NCBI GenBank assembly: GCA_017431005.1
Contig: JAFRLY010000036.1
Coordinates: 1-53,307, forward strand
From: Clostridia bacterium
Lineage (GTDB): Bacteria > Bacillota > Clostridia > Christensenellales > Aristaeellaceae
Direction of reading: 5' to 3'
Length of the DNA: 53,307 nucleotides
Shown here: positions 44,149 through 53,307 of the stretch, in pieces
How the letters are laid out: each line of letters starts with the position of its first letter
Numbering within the stretch: position 1 is the first letter of the stretch
The notes under the pieces: generated by a model
Told to the model about the DNA's origin: nothing
The model's database searches: none
The model's input: the letters and a program-made list of their open reading frames with translations, nothing else
Position numbers and translations under genes: made by a program

Positions 44149-44177
44149 ATTATAGGTACCCCAGTTCAAGACTGCAA
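44149..44177 (-). promoter_or_regulatory. Promoter of the short-DnaK operon
   Basis: On the minus strand: TTGCAG (44172-44177), 17-nt spacer, TATAAT (44149-44154), about 92 nt before the start codon. No HrcA operator accompanies it. Confidence 0.72.
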
Positions 44178-44230
44178 GGAAACTGTGTGAAGGGAAGGTG
44201 AAGATTCCCGTCTGCGCCGGAGACGGCTTG

Positions 44231-44259
44231 TTGTCTTTTCAGCAGGTTGGTGCTAAGAT
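44231..44259 (+). promoter_or_regulatory. Promoter of the M18 aminopeptidase gene
   Basis: TTGTCT (44231-44236), 17-nt spacer, TAAGAT (44254-44259), with TG at 44251-44252 forming an extended -10. It diverges from the dnaK-type promoter. Confidence 0.6.
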
Positions 44260-44291
44260 AGCGGCAGTATCATAAGGAGGTTGCTGTGACT

Positions 44292-45674
44292 ATGGAAAGG
44301 CCGAACGCTTGGAAGGCATACGAAGAAGACGAACTCGGGAAGGTCAGGAAGCTTGGCGAGAAATATAAGGCATTCCTGGATCAGGGAAAAACAGAGCGGG
44401 AATGTGTCAGGATCACCCTGGACGCGGTCCGGGAAGCCGGATATATTTCTCTTGAGACTGCGGTCAGGGAAGGAAAAAGTCTCCGTCCGGGGGACAAGGT
44501 TTACTATAATCAGATGGGAAAGGCTCTGCTGCTGTTCCTGATCGGCAGACAGCCCCTTGAAAAAGGAATGAATATCGTCGGAGCGCATATTGATTCACCC
44601 CGCCTCGACATCAAACAGAATCCGCTGTATGAGGACAATGATCTGGCCTATGCCGATACGCATTACTACGGCGGCATCAAGAAATATCACTGGGTTGCCC
44701 GTGAGCTTGCACTTCACGGAGTTGTTGTGCGGAAGGACGGAAGCCTGATTGAACTGAGCATCGGTGAAAAACCGGAGGACCCTGTGGTATGCATCAGCGA
44801 TCTACTGATTCACCTGAGTCAGGAACAGATGGCGAAAAAACTGAGCGAAGCCATTACGGGAGAAAACCTGGATATCATTCTGGCCGGGCAGCCGCTGACG
44901 GGCGAGGAAAAGGAACCGGTCAAGGCCATGCTGCTGAAGGTCCTGAAAGAAGATTACGGCATGGAGGAGGAAGACTTCCTGAGCGCGGAAATTGAAGTGG
45001 TTCCGGCAGGAAAGGCCAGGGATCTCGGACTGGACCGCAGCATGATCCTGGGCTATGGCCATGATGACCGGGTCTGCGCATTCGCGGAGCTTGAAGCCAT
45101 GCTGAATATAGACAGTATCCCTGAGTATACCTGCTGCGGAATGCTGGTCGACAAAGAGGAAATCGGCAGCGTCGGCGCGACGGGTATGCAGAGCAATTAT
45201 CTGGAATACGCACTTGCTGAAATCCTGAATCTGGAAGGCAGCTATTCTGAGCTGACGCTGCGCCGGGCGCTGCGCAACAGCCGGATGCTCAGCTGCGACG
45301 TCAGCGCAGGCTTCGATCCGCTGTACGCCTCCGCTTTCGAAAAAAAGAACGCCGCCTTCCTGGGAAGGGGCGTGTGCTTCAATAAGTTTACAGGGAGCCG
45401 CGGAAAGAGCGGATCAAATGACGCCAACGCGGAATTCCTCGGAAAGCTGCGCCGGGTGATGGATGACGGGCAGGTTCAGTGGCAGACCGCTGAGCTGGGG
45501 CGCGTGGACCTGGGCGGCGGCGGAACCATTGCCTATATCTGCGCTCTTTACGGGATGGAGGTTGTGGACAGCGGCGTCGCGGTGCTGAGCATGCACGCGC
45601 CGATGGAAATTATCTCAAAAGCCGATCTTTATGAGGCGGTCAAGGCTTATAAAACATTCATGCTGCATGCATGA
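44292..45674 (+). CDS. M18-family aminopeptidase
   Basis: A ~460-residue metallopeptidase that removes N-terminal residues from peptides in the cytoplasm. Metal and catalytic motifs are GAHIDSPRLDIKQNP, YGHDDRVCAFAELEA, the catalytic Glu in DKEEIGSVGATG and the C-terminal MHAPMEIISK. M18 enzymes often prefer acidic residues, but many clostridial ones are uncharacterised. AAGGAGG at 44274-44280 lies 11 nt before ATG 44292 and 5 nt before GTG 44286, so either start is possible. The 3' end overlaps mutY by 28 nt tail to tail. Confidence 0.92.
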   Translation: MERPNAWKAYEEDELGKVRKLGEKYKAFLDQGKTERECVRITLDAVREAGYISLETAVREGKSLRPGDKVYYNQMGKALLLFLIGRQPLEKGMNIVGAHIDSPRLDIKQNPLYEDNDLAYADTHYYGGIKKYHWVARELALHGVVVRKDGSLIELSIGEKPEDPVVCISDLLIHLSQEQMAKKLSEAITGENLDIILAGQPLTGEEKEPVKAMLLKVLKEDYGMEEEDFLSAEIEVVPAGKARDLGLDRSMILGYGHDDRVCAFAELEAMLNIDSIPEYTCCGMLVDKEEIGSVGATGMQSNYLEYALAEILNLEGSYSELTLRRALRNSRMLSCDVSAGFDPLYASAFEKKNAAFLGRGVCFNKFTGSRGKSGSNDANAEFLGKLRRVMDDGQVQWQTAELGRVDLGGGGTIAYICALYGMEVVDSGVAVLSMHAPMEIISKADLYEAVKAYKTFMLHA

Positions 45675-46723
45675 TTAAAGCTTTCCGGCCACAGCTGCTG
45701 TGCGGCCGAAAGAGGATGCTTCATCGCCGTCGGCACAGCCAGACTTCTGATTTCACGCATATCAACGAAGGTATAACCGTCAGGAGCCGGCGCGCCGGGC
45801 GCTGTATCCGCCGAAAAAATCTGCATCTGCCAGATCTGATGGGTGAAAACATGGCGCGCGTCGCTGTGGTAAACCGGATCGGAGACGGCAAGATGCAGTT
45901 TTTTCATGACTGCATCCGCAGTCAGTTCCTTTTCTGATTCCAGCAGCGGAAAAACCCACAGGCCGTTCAGCAGATTCTCCGTGCGCCGGCGCATCAGCAG
46001 ACGGCTGCCGGAACGCAGAAGCAGCAGCTGATAAACGACAATCCGGGGCGGATGCGCCCTGGGAAGACAGGGAAGATCCGCCGCATCCTGACGGCTGAAG
46101 GCATCGCAGAGAGCGCGCATGGGACAGACGTCGCACTCCGGCGTCCCCGGAACACAGACAGTGGCGCCGAGATCCATGACAGCCTGATTATAGTCACCGG
46201 GACGATCGGCCGGAACCAGGCCTGCAGCCAGCTGACTGAGCCTGCGGCGGACAGAGGGAACCGTCACGTCTTCCCGGATGCCGAAGACCCGGGAAAGAAC
46301 GCGAATGACATTTCCGTCCACCGCCGGAACACGGCGGTCATACGCGATGGACGCGATGGCTCCGGCAGTATACGGACCGATTCCGGTAATCTTTTCCAGC
46401 TCTTCCGGATCGGAGGGCAGCCGGCCCTGATATTCACGCATCACCTGCCGGGCTCCCTTCTGAAGATTACGGGCGCGTGAATAATACCCCAGCCCCTCCC
46501 AGGCTTTCAGAACCTGCTCTTCCGGCGCAGCAGCCAGTGCTTCCAGCGTCGGAAAAAGCGATAAAAATCTATGGTAATAGGGGATGACGGTATCGACCCT
46601 GGTCTGCTGCAGCATGATTTCACTGATCCAGGTTCTGTAGGAATCATGAAAACCGCGCCACGGAAGGTCGCGGGCATTCTGATCATACCAGGACAAAAGA
46701 ATGGAAGAGAATGAATGCGGCAT
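45647..46723 (-). CDS. mutY: A/G-specific adenine glycosylase MutY
   Basis: A 358-residue repair enzyme that removes adenine opposite 8-oxoguanine. The N-terminal catalytic domain has MLQQTRVDTVIPYYHRF, the helix-hairpin-helix GIGPYTAGAIASIAYD and the catalytic Asp in AVDGNVIRVLSR. The iron-sulfur loop has Cys spacing C-x6-C-x2-C-x5-C (CVPGTPECDVCPMRALC). The C-terminal NUDIX-like domain (about 225-340) recognises 8-oxoG. Length is normal. Confidence 0.95.
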   Translation of the reverse strand: MPHSFSSILLSWYDQNARDLPWRGFHDSYRTWISEIMLQQTRVDTVIPYYHRFLSLFPTLEALAAAPEEQVLKAWEGLGYYSRARNLQKGARQVMREYQGRLPSDPEELEKITGIGPYTAGAIASIAYDRRVPAVDGNVIRVLSRVFGIREDVTVPSVRRRLSQLAAGLVPADRPGDYNQAVMDLGATVCVPGTPECDVCPMRALCDAFSRQDAADLPCLPRAHPPRIVVYQLLLLRSGSRLLMRRRTENLLNGLWVFPLLESEKELTADAVMKKLHLAVSDPVYHSDARHVFTHQIWQMQIFSADTAPGAPAPDGYTFVDMREIRSLAVPTAMKHPLSAAQQLWPESFNHACSMNVL

Positions 46724-46779
46724 AGGTTCTATCCCCTTGTCAAGATCGCCGGAAGGCTGTCATTTCCTGAATCACCGGG

Positions 46780-46808
46780 AGTATAGCATAAGGTGAAAAA
46801 CAGGTGAA
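46780..46808 (-). promoter_or_regulatory. mutY promoter
   Basis: On the minus strand: TTCACC (46803-46808), 17-nt spacer, TATACT (46780-46785), with TG one base before the -10 (extended). The region 46809-46894 is AT-rich and shows no other feature. Confidence 0.6.
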
Positions 46809-46894
46809 AATAAAAAAATACGAGAATAATGCAGTAAATCAAAGAAAAAAACAGAAAACAGCAGAAATAGTCGGAATAATGCCGGAATACAGGT

Positions 46895-46923
46895 TTGCGA
46901 TATCAGGGGGAAAGCATTAATAT
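46895..46923 (+). promoter_or_regulatory. groESL promoter
   Basis: TTGCGA (46895-46900), 17-nt spacer, TAATAT (46918-46923). It lies immediately upstream of the CIRCE operator, so HrcA bound there would block initiation. Confidence 0.72.
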
Positions 46924-46934
46924 ACCCAGTGTTG

Positions 46935-46961
46935 TTAGCACTCAGTACTGTCGAGTGCTAA
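46935..46961 (+). promoter_or_regulatory. CIRCE operator (HrcA binding site)
   Basis: Perfect TTAGCACTC (46935-46943), N9, GAGTGCTAA (46953-46961). This is the heat-shock operator bound by HrcA in Bacillota. It lies 38 nt before groES at the predicted transcription start. hrcA itself is not in the window. Confidence 0.97.
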
Positions 46962-46996
46962 AAACGACAGAAGCATGAAACGACAGGAGGAAATAA

Positions 46997-47284
<288 letters not shown>

Positions 47285-47300
47285 TCAGCAGAGACGATAA

Positions 47301-48944
<1,644 letters not shown>

Positions 48945-48959
48945 TTCAATCGGACTGTT

Positions 48960-49000
48960 ACCGGCGGCTGTGATACGCAATCACAGCCGCCGGTTTTTTC
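48960..49000 (+). terminator. Terminator after groEL
   Basis: A perfect 15-bp stem ACCGGCGGCTGTGAT/ATCACAGCCGCCGGT with an ACGCA loop (48960-48994), followed by TTTTTC. Confidence 0.95.
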
Positions 49001-49013
49001 AGTTTGGTACCGG

Positions 49014-49042
49014 TTGAGTTTGCAGACAGTCTATGATAAAAT
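49014..49042 (+). promoter_or_regulatory. Promoter of the Lgt-like gene
   Basis: TTGAGT (49014-49019), 17-nt spacer, TAAAAT (49037-49042), with TG at 49034-49035 as extended -10. It excludes the in-frame ATG at 49033 as a start. Confidence 0.6.
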
Positions 49043-49086
49043 CAGACTCGTATTTTCTTCAGAACACAGGGGGGAAATGCTGGGAA

Positions 49087-50043
49087 ATGAATCTGCCTGC
49101 TTTTTTTCTTTGGACTGCAGCGTCTGTTCTGGCCGGCAGCGCGGTCTTCTGGCTCTGCGGAAGAGAACTGACTGCCGGACTGAGAACCAGAACGCTTATC
49201 CTGGCACTGGCTTTCGGAGTGCTCTGCGCCAGAGCCTTCTATGTATTGGCCCGGCTTGGTTTCTTTATTGAGATCGGCGGTACAGCCTGGCTTTGGCCGG
49301 CGGATCCGGAATGGAGCGAATGGGGTGTGGGTCTTGGCTTTGCCCTGTGGGGTGCTGTCGGCGGAGCTGCTCTTTCCGGATGGCTTTGCACAATGAGAAA
49401 ACCGGAGGAACGGCGCCGGATGATGGATCTTCTGGCACTGGGCGGATGCCTGGCAATTGGTCTGTACCGTTTCGGCGAGTTCCTGATCGGGGAGGGAACC
49501 GGACCCTACGTGGAGTCGGATGCCTTCTGCTTCTTTCCCATCGCCGTGATGAACGAATGGGGGGAATGGATCTGCGCGGTATTTGTCTGGGAGGGGCTGA
49601 GTGCTCTGATCATCTTCCTGATCCTCTGGCGGGGAAGAAACAGAAGAGCGCCGGGTGAGACAGCCAGGCTGTTTCTCATTCTTTTCTGCGCAAGTCAGAT
49701 CCTTTGGGAAAGCCTGCGCAGGGACAGTTTTCTTCGCTGGATGTTCGTACGGGTCAGCCAGGTTACGGCAGCGATTGTTCTGGCTGCTCTGATTGTACAG
49801 GGCATCCGCCGGACACATACACATCCGGATTTGTGGAACCGGCGGAAGAAGGAACTGATAACCTGCTGCGCTGTTTTTCTGATTTGCACCGGAGCATGCA
49901 TTGCACTTGAATTTGCCATGGACAAGTCCGCCTACCTGTCCCTGGAGGCCTGTTACGGGCTGGAGGCTTTATGCTGCATAGCACTGGGAATAACCGCCTG
50001 CCGGGCTGCAATGCATTCACATAACTTAACCGATAAAGAATGA
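49087..50043 (+). CDS. Lgt-like polytopic membrane protein
   Basis: A 318-residue protein with about eight membrane segments. The region GLGFALWGAVGGAALSGWL (about 80-98), followed by MDLLALGGCLAIGLYRFGEF and LIGEG (about 112-136), follows the layout of prolipoprotein diacylglyceryl transferase, where a Gly-rich helix and the ALGQAIGRIGNFINGE helix form the active site. The conserved His-Gly and GRxGNFxN residues are altered (YRFGEFLIGEG), so normal Lgt activity is doubtful. It may be a paralogue with another role. ATG 49087 is preferred because the promoter covers the upstream ATG; GGGGGG lies 12 nt before it. Confidence 0.6.
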   Translation: MNLPAFFLWTAASVLAGSAVFWLCGRELTAGLRTRTLILALAFGVLCARAFYVLARLGFFIEIGGTAWLWPADPEWSEWGVGLGFALWGAVGGAALSGWLCTMRKPEERRRMMDLLALGGCLAIGLYRFGEFLIGEGTGPYVESDAFCFFPIAVMNEWGEWICAVFVWEGLSALIIFLILWRGRNRRAPGETARLFLILFCASQILWESLRRDSFLRWMFVRVSQVTAAIVLAALIVQGIRRTHTHPDLWNRRKKELITCCAVFLICTGACIALEFAMDKSAYLSLEACYGLEALCCIALGITACRAAMHSHNLTDKE

Positions 50044-50075
50044 CAGAAAAAACGCGGATTATGCAGGAAAATGAA

Positions 50076-50104
50076 TTGCATATGCATGGAAATTGAGGTA
50101 TAAT
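50076..50104 (+). promoter_or_regulatory. Promoter of the receiver-like gene
   Basis: TTGCAT (50076-50081), 17-nt spacer, TATAAT (50099-50104), 41 nt before the start codon. Confidence 0.72.
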
Positions 50105-50144
50105 TCGGTGCGGTAAGAGGCATTTTTGTGCATGGAGGGATTGA

Positions 50145-50945
50145 ATGTACAAACTGTTGCTTGTCACTGATCGGGAGGAAGTGCTTAATGCCTTCAACCA
50201 GATTCAGAACTGGGAAATGCTGGGGTTTAAACCGCCGCATATCAGGCACGACTTCGAGGGAGCAAAAGACAGCCTGGCGAAGCATCACGCGGACGGGATC
50301 GCCATTGCGCTGGATCCGGCTGAAGAACGGCTTGTTTTGAACTACCTGCAGGAGCGCTTTCCCCTGGTATCCATTTTCGAAGCCGGAAAAAGTCCGGAAG
50401 AAGTACTGCGGTACCTGACAGAGCTGAAAAGCCTGCTGAACCGGGTCCGGGCCGATTTTTCCAATGATTCCTACGAAGAAATCGACATGCTGCAGGTATG
50501 CAGACACGATTTCCTCGGTAAGGTTATGAACCGGCAGATTCCTTCCAGGGACGCGCTTTACCGCAATATGCGGCTGCTGCGCAGCCGTCTGGATCCAGAA
50601 CGTCCCTGTCTGCTGATGGAGCTGGAACAGGTTGCGATCAAGGAAAACAGGCTGGAAGGCCGGTGGACAGCCGGCAAAGACCGGCTTGAACTGACCCTGA
50701 GGAATTCCTTCGGACCGGATCTGGCCGGGATGCACATTGTTCCTTCACTTCTGCCGGACGGGCGGATTCAGGTGCTGGCCTGCCCGTTCAAAGGCGCCAC
50801 AGAAGACAGGACACCGGAAGAAATGCGGGCTATCCTGAACGAGCGGGCCAATGAAAGCATTGAACACTTAAAGGAATACAAAGGTCTTGAGCTGCGGCTG
50901 ACAGACATTCAGATCCTGCCGGCGCTAACTGCGCTGTGTGAATAA
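50145..50945 (+). CDS. Degenerate YesN-type receiver-domain protein without DNA-binding domain
   Basis: A 266-residue protein. The opening MYKLLLVTDREEVLNAFNQI, then NWEMLGFKPPHI, follows the first residues of YesN/AraC-type response regulators (usually VDDE, DWxxLGF). The acidic pair is changed to VTDRE and the expected phospho-Asp position is not clear (GIAIALDP). The C-terminal half resembles the middle region of such regulators (YRNMRLLRSRLDPERP), but no AraC helix-turn-helix follows. It may be a phosphorylation-independent sensor or adaptor. The SPFH gene follows 31 nt later, probably on the same transcript. Confidence 0.6.
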   Translation: MYKLLLVTDREEVLNAFNQIQNWEMLGFKPPHIRHDFEGAKDSLAKHHADGIAIALDPAEERLVLNYLQERFPLVSIFEAGKSPEEVLRYLTELKSLLNRVRADFSNDSYEEIDMLQVCRHDFLGKVMNRQIPSRDALYRNMRLLRSRLDPERPCLLMELEQVAIKENRLEGRWTAGKDRLELTLRNSFGPDLAGMHIVPSLLPDGRIQVLACPFKGATEDRTPEEMRAILNERANESIEHLKEYKGLELRLTDIQILPALTALCE

Positions 50946-50976
50946 AGGAAAAACGGGAAATAGGGAGGAGATACAT

Positions 50977-52029
50977 ATGGGCATTTTAAACATGATCAAG
51001 GGACAGCTGATTGATGTCATCGAATGGACGGATTCCAGCAGCAACACCATGGTTCATAAGTATGATATGAACGGCAAGGAAATCATGATGGGTGCTCAGC
51101 TGACCGTTCGGGAAAGCCAGGCCGCTGTTTTTGTAAATGAAGGGCAGATGGCGGACGTGTTTGAGCCCGGCCGTTATGAGCTGCAGACCAGCAACATGCC
51201 GATTCTGACGGCGCTGAAGAGCTGGAAGTACGGCTTTAACAGCCCATTCAAGGCAGACGTCTATTTTGTCAATACAAAGCAGTTCCTGGACATGAAATGG
51301 GGAACCAGCAATCCCGTGATGATGCGGGACGCTGAATTCGGCATGATCCGTCTGCGGGCCTTCGGCATCTACAGCTTCAAGGTTACGGACCCCTCCACCT
51401 TCCTGAAGGAAGTATTCGGCACGTCCGCACTGTTCACCGTGGAAGGCGTGGAAGGACAGATCAAGCGGACGCTGGTCAGCGGCCTGAGCGATGCGATTGC
51501 CGAAAGCAAAATTCCCGCTCTGGACCTTGCGGCCAACTATGAAGAGCTTGCCACCTATGCCATGCAGGCTATCAATCCGAAGCTTGCAGCGCTCGGACTG
51601 ACGCTGTGCTCTTTCGTGATCGAAAACATCTCTCTTCCCGAAGAGGTTGAAAAGAGCATGGACAAGCGCACCTCCATGGGTGTGCTGGGAAATCTGGATC
51701 AGTACGCCAAGTATCAGGCCGCAGAAGCTATGCGCGAAGCTGCCAACAATGACAACGGCGGAATGGCCGGTATGGGCGTTGGTATGGGCGCAGGCGCAGC
51801 GATGGGTCAGATGTTTGCCCAGAGCTTCAATACGGCTCCGGCAGCTCAGCCTGCCGCGGCTCCCGCAGCTATGGCGGTTTGCCCGGCCTGCGGGGCGCAG
51901 ATTGCGGCCGGTTCCAAGTTCTGCCCTGAATGCGGCGCCAAACAGAACGCAGGAGCGTTCTGCACGGCCTGCGGAGCAGCAATCCCCGCGGGAACCAAAT
52001 TCTGCCCGGAGTGCGGCGCAAAACAGTAA
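50977..52029 (+). CDS. SPFH-domain protein with two C-terminal zinc ribbons (YdjI-like)
   Basis: A 350-residue protein. The SPFH/band-7-like domain (about 15-240) includes LTVRESQAAVFVNEGQMADV and FEPGRYELQTSN. A Gly/Met/Ala-rich linker (about 258-300) precedes two zinc ribbons, CPACGAQIAAGSKFCPECGA (about 306-325) and CTACGAAIPAGTKFCPECGA. There is no membrane helix. Relatives of the B. subtilis YdjI type are thought to act at membranes with stress proteins. GGGAGGAG sets ATG 50977. Confidence 0.88.
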   Translation: MGILNMIKGQLIDVIEWTDSSSNTMVHKYDMNGKEIMMGAQLTVRESQAAVFVNEGQMADVFEPGRYELQTSNMPILTALKSWKYGFNSPFKADVYFVNTKQFLDMKWGTSNPVMMRDAEFGMIRLRAFGIYSFKVTDPSTFLKEVFGTSALFTVEGVEGQIKRTLVSGLSDAIAESKIPALDLAANYEELATYAMQAINPKLAALGLTLCSFVIENISLPEEVEKSMDKRTSMGVLGNLDQYAKYQAAEAMREAANNDNGGMAGMGVGMGAGAAMGQMFAQSFNTAPAAQPAAAPAAMAVCPACGAQIAAGSKFCPECGAKQNAGAFCTACGAAIPAGTKFCPECGAKQ

Positions 52030-52040
52030 TGGATTTCTGA

Positions 52041-52069
52041 AAAAGGCTGCCGGACGGCAGCCTTTTTTT
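52041..52069 (+). terminator. Terminator after the SPFH gene
   Basis: GGCTGCC/GGCAGCC with a GGAC loop (52045-52062), flanked by AAAA and followed by seven T. The next ribosome-binding site begins 11 nt later. Confidence 0.9.
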
Positions 52070-52092
52070 CAGATCAGGCCGGAGGAAAACAA

Positions 52093-53133
52093 GTGAAGCG
52101 AATCATAAAGATGACAGCAGTGCTGCTGGGTTTCTGCTTTCTGCTGCTTGCGCAGCATGCATGCAGCGCTGAAGGCACTCCGTCCTTCAGACGTCCGGGA
52201 GACGCACTGACATGGATTGCCGAAAACCAGCCGGAAGCGCTGGATCTTGGAAAAACGAAATTCGGCCCCGCAGATCTGCTGAAAATCCGGCAGGCGCTGC
52301 CGGCAGGCGCAGCCTTTGCCTTTGAGGCAGAATTCCGCGGCGCTGCGTATACCCAGGATACCGTGAGCTTCAACGCTAACGGAAACAAAAAGCAGATCAG
52401 CAGGGAGGAGCTGCTTGCGCTGATCCAGCTGATGCCGGAGCTTCGTGAACTGGATGTAAGCGGACACAGGGAGCTGAGCAACAAAATCATGCCGGATATT
52501 GTTGACCAGTATCCGGATATCCGTTTCGCATGGCTTATCCAGCTGCCGTACGGACACAGTCTGTCCAGCGCTTTTACCGCTTATTCCACCATGAACAATC
52601 TGGATGCCAAGCGCTTTACAGAGAAAAGCCTGGATATTATGAAATATGCTCCGGATATCAGGGCACTGGATATGGGACACAATGATATCAAAGATATCAG
52701 CTTCCTGAAATACATGCCCGGAATAGAGCTCCTGATTCTGGCGGATAATGAGATTGAAGACCTTACACCGCTGGCGGAACTGACACATCTGAGATACTGT
52801 GAGATCTTTATGAACCGGTTTTCAGATCTGTCGCCTCTCAGCCGGTGCACCGAACTGCTGGACCTGAATATTGTCCGGACCAATGTAACAAGCCTGGACG
52901 GGCTGGAAGGATGCACAAAGCTGGAACGTCTGTGGGCCCCTCAGCGGAAACAGCTGGACGAAGCTTCCATTGAGCGGTTTATCTCAGCACATCCTGATTG
53001 TCAGATTGCCTACGGAACCGGGAATGCCACCGGAGAGGGATGGCGTGATCACTGGCGCTACAGGCACTATGTCTCCTGCTTTAAGAAGCACACCTGGATC
53101 CCCTTTGAAGAAGCAGGTCAGGAAAACAGATGA
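52093..53133 (+). CDS. Secreted leucine-rich-repeat protein
   Basis: A 346-residue exported protein. The signal peptide (about 1-25) ends near HACSAEG; LAQHAC is not a good lipobox. After an N-terminal region it has at least four SDS22/internalin-like repeats (about 190-290), e.g. IRALDMGHNDIKDISFLKYM and IELLILADNEIEDLTPLAEL. A C-terminal region ends in a basic and aromatic tail. LRR surface proteins bind other proteins or glycans; the ligand is unknown. The start is GTG 52093 with GGAGG 7 nt upstream. Confidence 0.85.
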   Translation: MKRIIKMTAVLLGFCFLLLAQHACSAEGTPSFRRPGDALTWIAENQPEALDLGKTKFGPADLLKIRQALPAGAAFAFEAEFRGAAYTQDTVSFNANGNKKQISREELLALIQLMPELRELDVSGHRELSNKIMPDIVDQYPDIRFAWLIQLPYGHSLSSAFTAYSTMNNLDAKRFTEKSLDIMKYAPDIRALDMGHNDIKDISFLKYMPGIELLILADNEIEDLTPLAELTHLRYCEIFMNRFSDLSPLSRCTELLDLNIVRTNVTSLDGLEGCTKLERLWAPQRKQLDEASIERFISAHPDCQIAYGTGNATGEGWRDHWRYRHYVSCFKKHTWIPFEEAGQENR

Positions 53134-53170
53134 CAGCTGAAGCTGAATAAAAAACTGATCCCGGGCGAGG

Positions 53171-53197
53171 GCAATGTCATTAAGATAAATACATTGC
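53171..53197. repeat. Inverted repeat of unknown role
   Basis: GCAATGT (53171-53177), 13 AT-rich bases, ACATTGC (53191-53197). It could be an operator or a weak hairpin. Nothing else is seen in the short stretch after the LRR gene apart from the terminator. Confidence 0.35.
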
Positions 53198-53212
53198 GCG
53201 AAGGGCAAAGGG

Positions 53213-53248
53213 GACTGACTATCAGAAAATGATGGTCAGTTCTTCTTT
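53213..53248 (+). terminator. Probable terminator after the LRR gene
   Basis: GACTGACTATCA pairs with TGATGGTCAGTT around a GAAAA loop (12 pairs, two G-T), followed by CTTCTTTTT. Confidence 0.65.
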
Positions 53249-53307
53249 TTCCAGGGGACAGACAGCAATGTGGGCATACTAAACAAACAGATGCTTTCAT
53301 CTGCTAA

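Noticed and set aside
44208-44226. CCGTCT/AGACGG hairpin upstream of the aminopeptidase promoter as a terminator
   Set aside because: It lies before the promoter with no gene ending upstream on the plus strand and no direct T run.

Overview
The window looks like the chromosome of a moderately GC-rich Bacillota (Clostridia-type) anaerobe. Shine-Dalgarno sites are strong and mostly AGGAGG. Most -35/-10 pairs sit exactly 17 nt apart. There is a T-box leader, a perfect CIRCE operator, a decarboxylase of the Na+-pump type and a fibre-sugar locus (GH10 xylanase plus xylulokinase). From memory, this gene mix resembles uncultured rumen and gut Clostridia such as Christensenellales/Aristaeellaceae-like lineages, but the taxonomy is an inference. 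No insertion sequence, prophage, CRISPR array or tRNA was recognised.

Layout. 1-434: 3' end of a 23S rRNA gene, a structured spacer and a 5S gene, closed by a terminator. 531-6929 (minus strand): a seven-gene operon of envelope functions (unknown protein, ZnuA-like binding protein, FHA protein, RodA/FtsW, class B PBP, CHAP hydrolase, YhhN-like membrane protein). 6930-7381: an origin-like region with DnaA boxes, followed by dnaA. dnaA is followed by pheST, not by dnaN. 12390-24996: an eight-gene cluster behind a perfect consensus promoter. It holds a large membrane-anchored sugar-binding protein with two beta-sandwich modules, two permeases (one with an extra N-terminal domain), an NHL-propeller/TPR protein, a Yip1-family protein, a DUF5696-like glycosidase-fold protein and two more permeases. 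A second binding protein, a GH10 xylanase and xylB follow. No ABC ATPase is present, so one must come from elsewhere.

29408-33926: nrdR, alanine dehydrogenase, a uridine-kinase-like gene, and thrS with a T-box leader. 34062-39260: PEP carboxykinase followed by a complete Na+-translocating oxaloacetate-decarboxylase-type operon (alpha, gamma, biotin carrier, beta). Together these could carry PEP to pyruvate through oxaloacetate with ATP formation and Na+ export. 39348-44057 (minus strand): a short DnaK-like protein, a DUF5685 protein, a J-domain protein with a Cys-rich tail, a zinc-ribbon membrane protein and ornithine carbamoyltransferase. 44292-46723: an M18 aminopeptidase and mutY, convergent and overlapping. 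47000-48944: groESL under CIRCE control. 49087-53133: an Lgt-like membrane protein, a degenerate receiver-domain protein, an SPFH protein with two zinc ribbons and a secreted leucine-rich-repeat protein.

The most promising candidate for an undescribed system is the 12.4-27.8 kb cluster. There, two ATPase-less sugar importers enclose a conserved-looking membrane module of unknown function (propeller/TPR, Yip1, DUF5696). A second theme is that none of the three solute-binding proteins has a recognisable lipobox cysteine, which is unusual for a Gram-positive-type cell.
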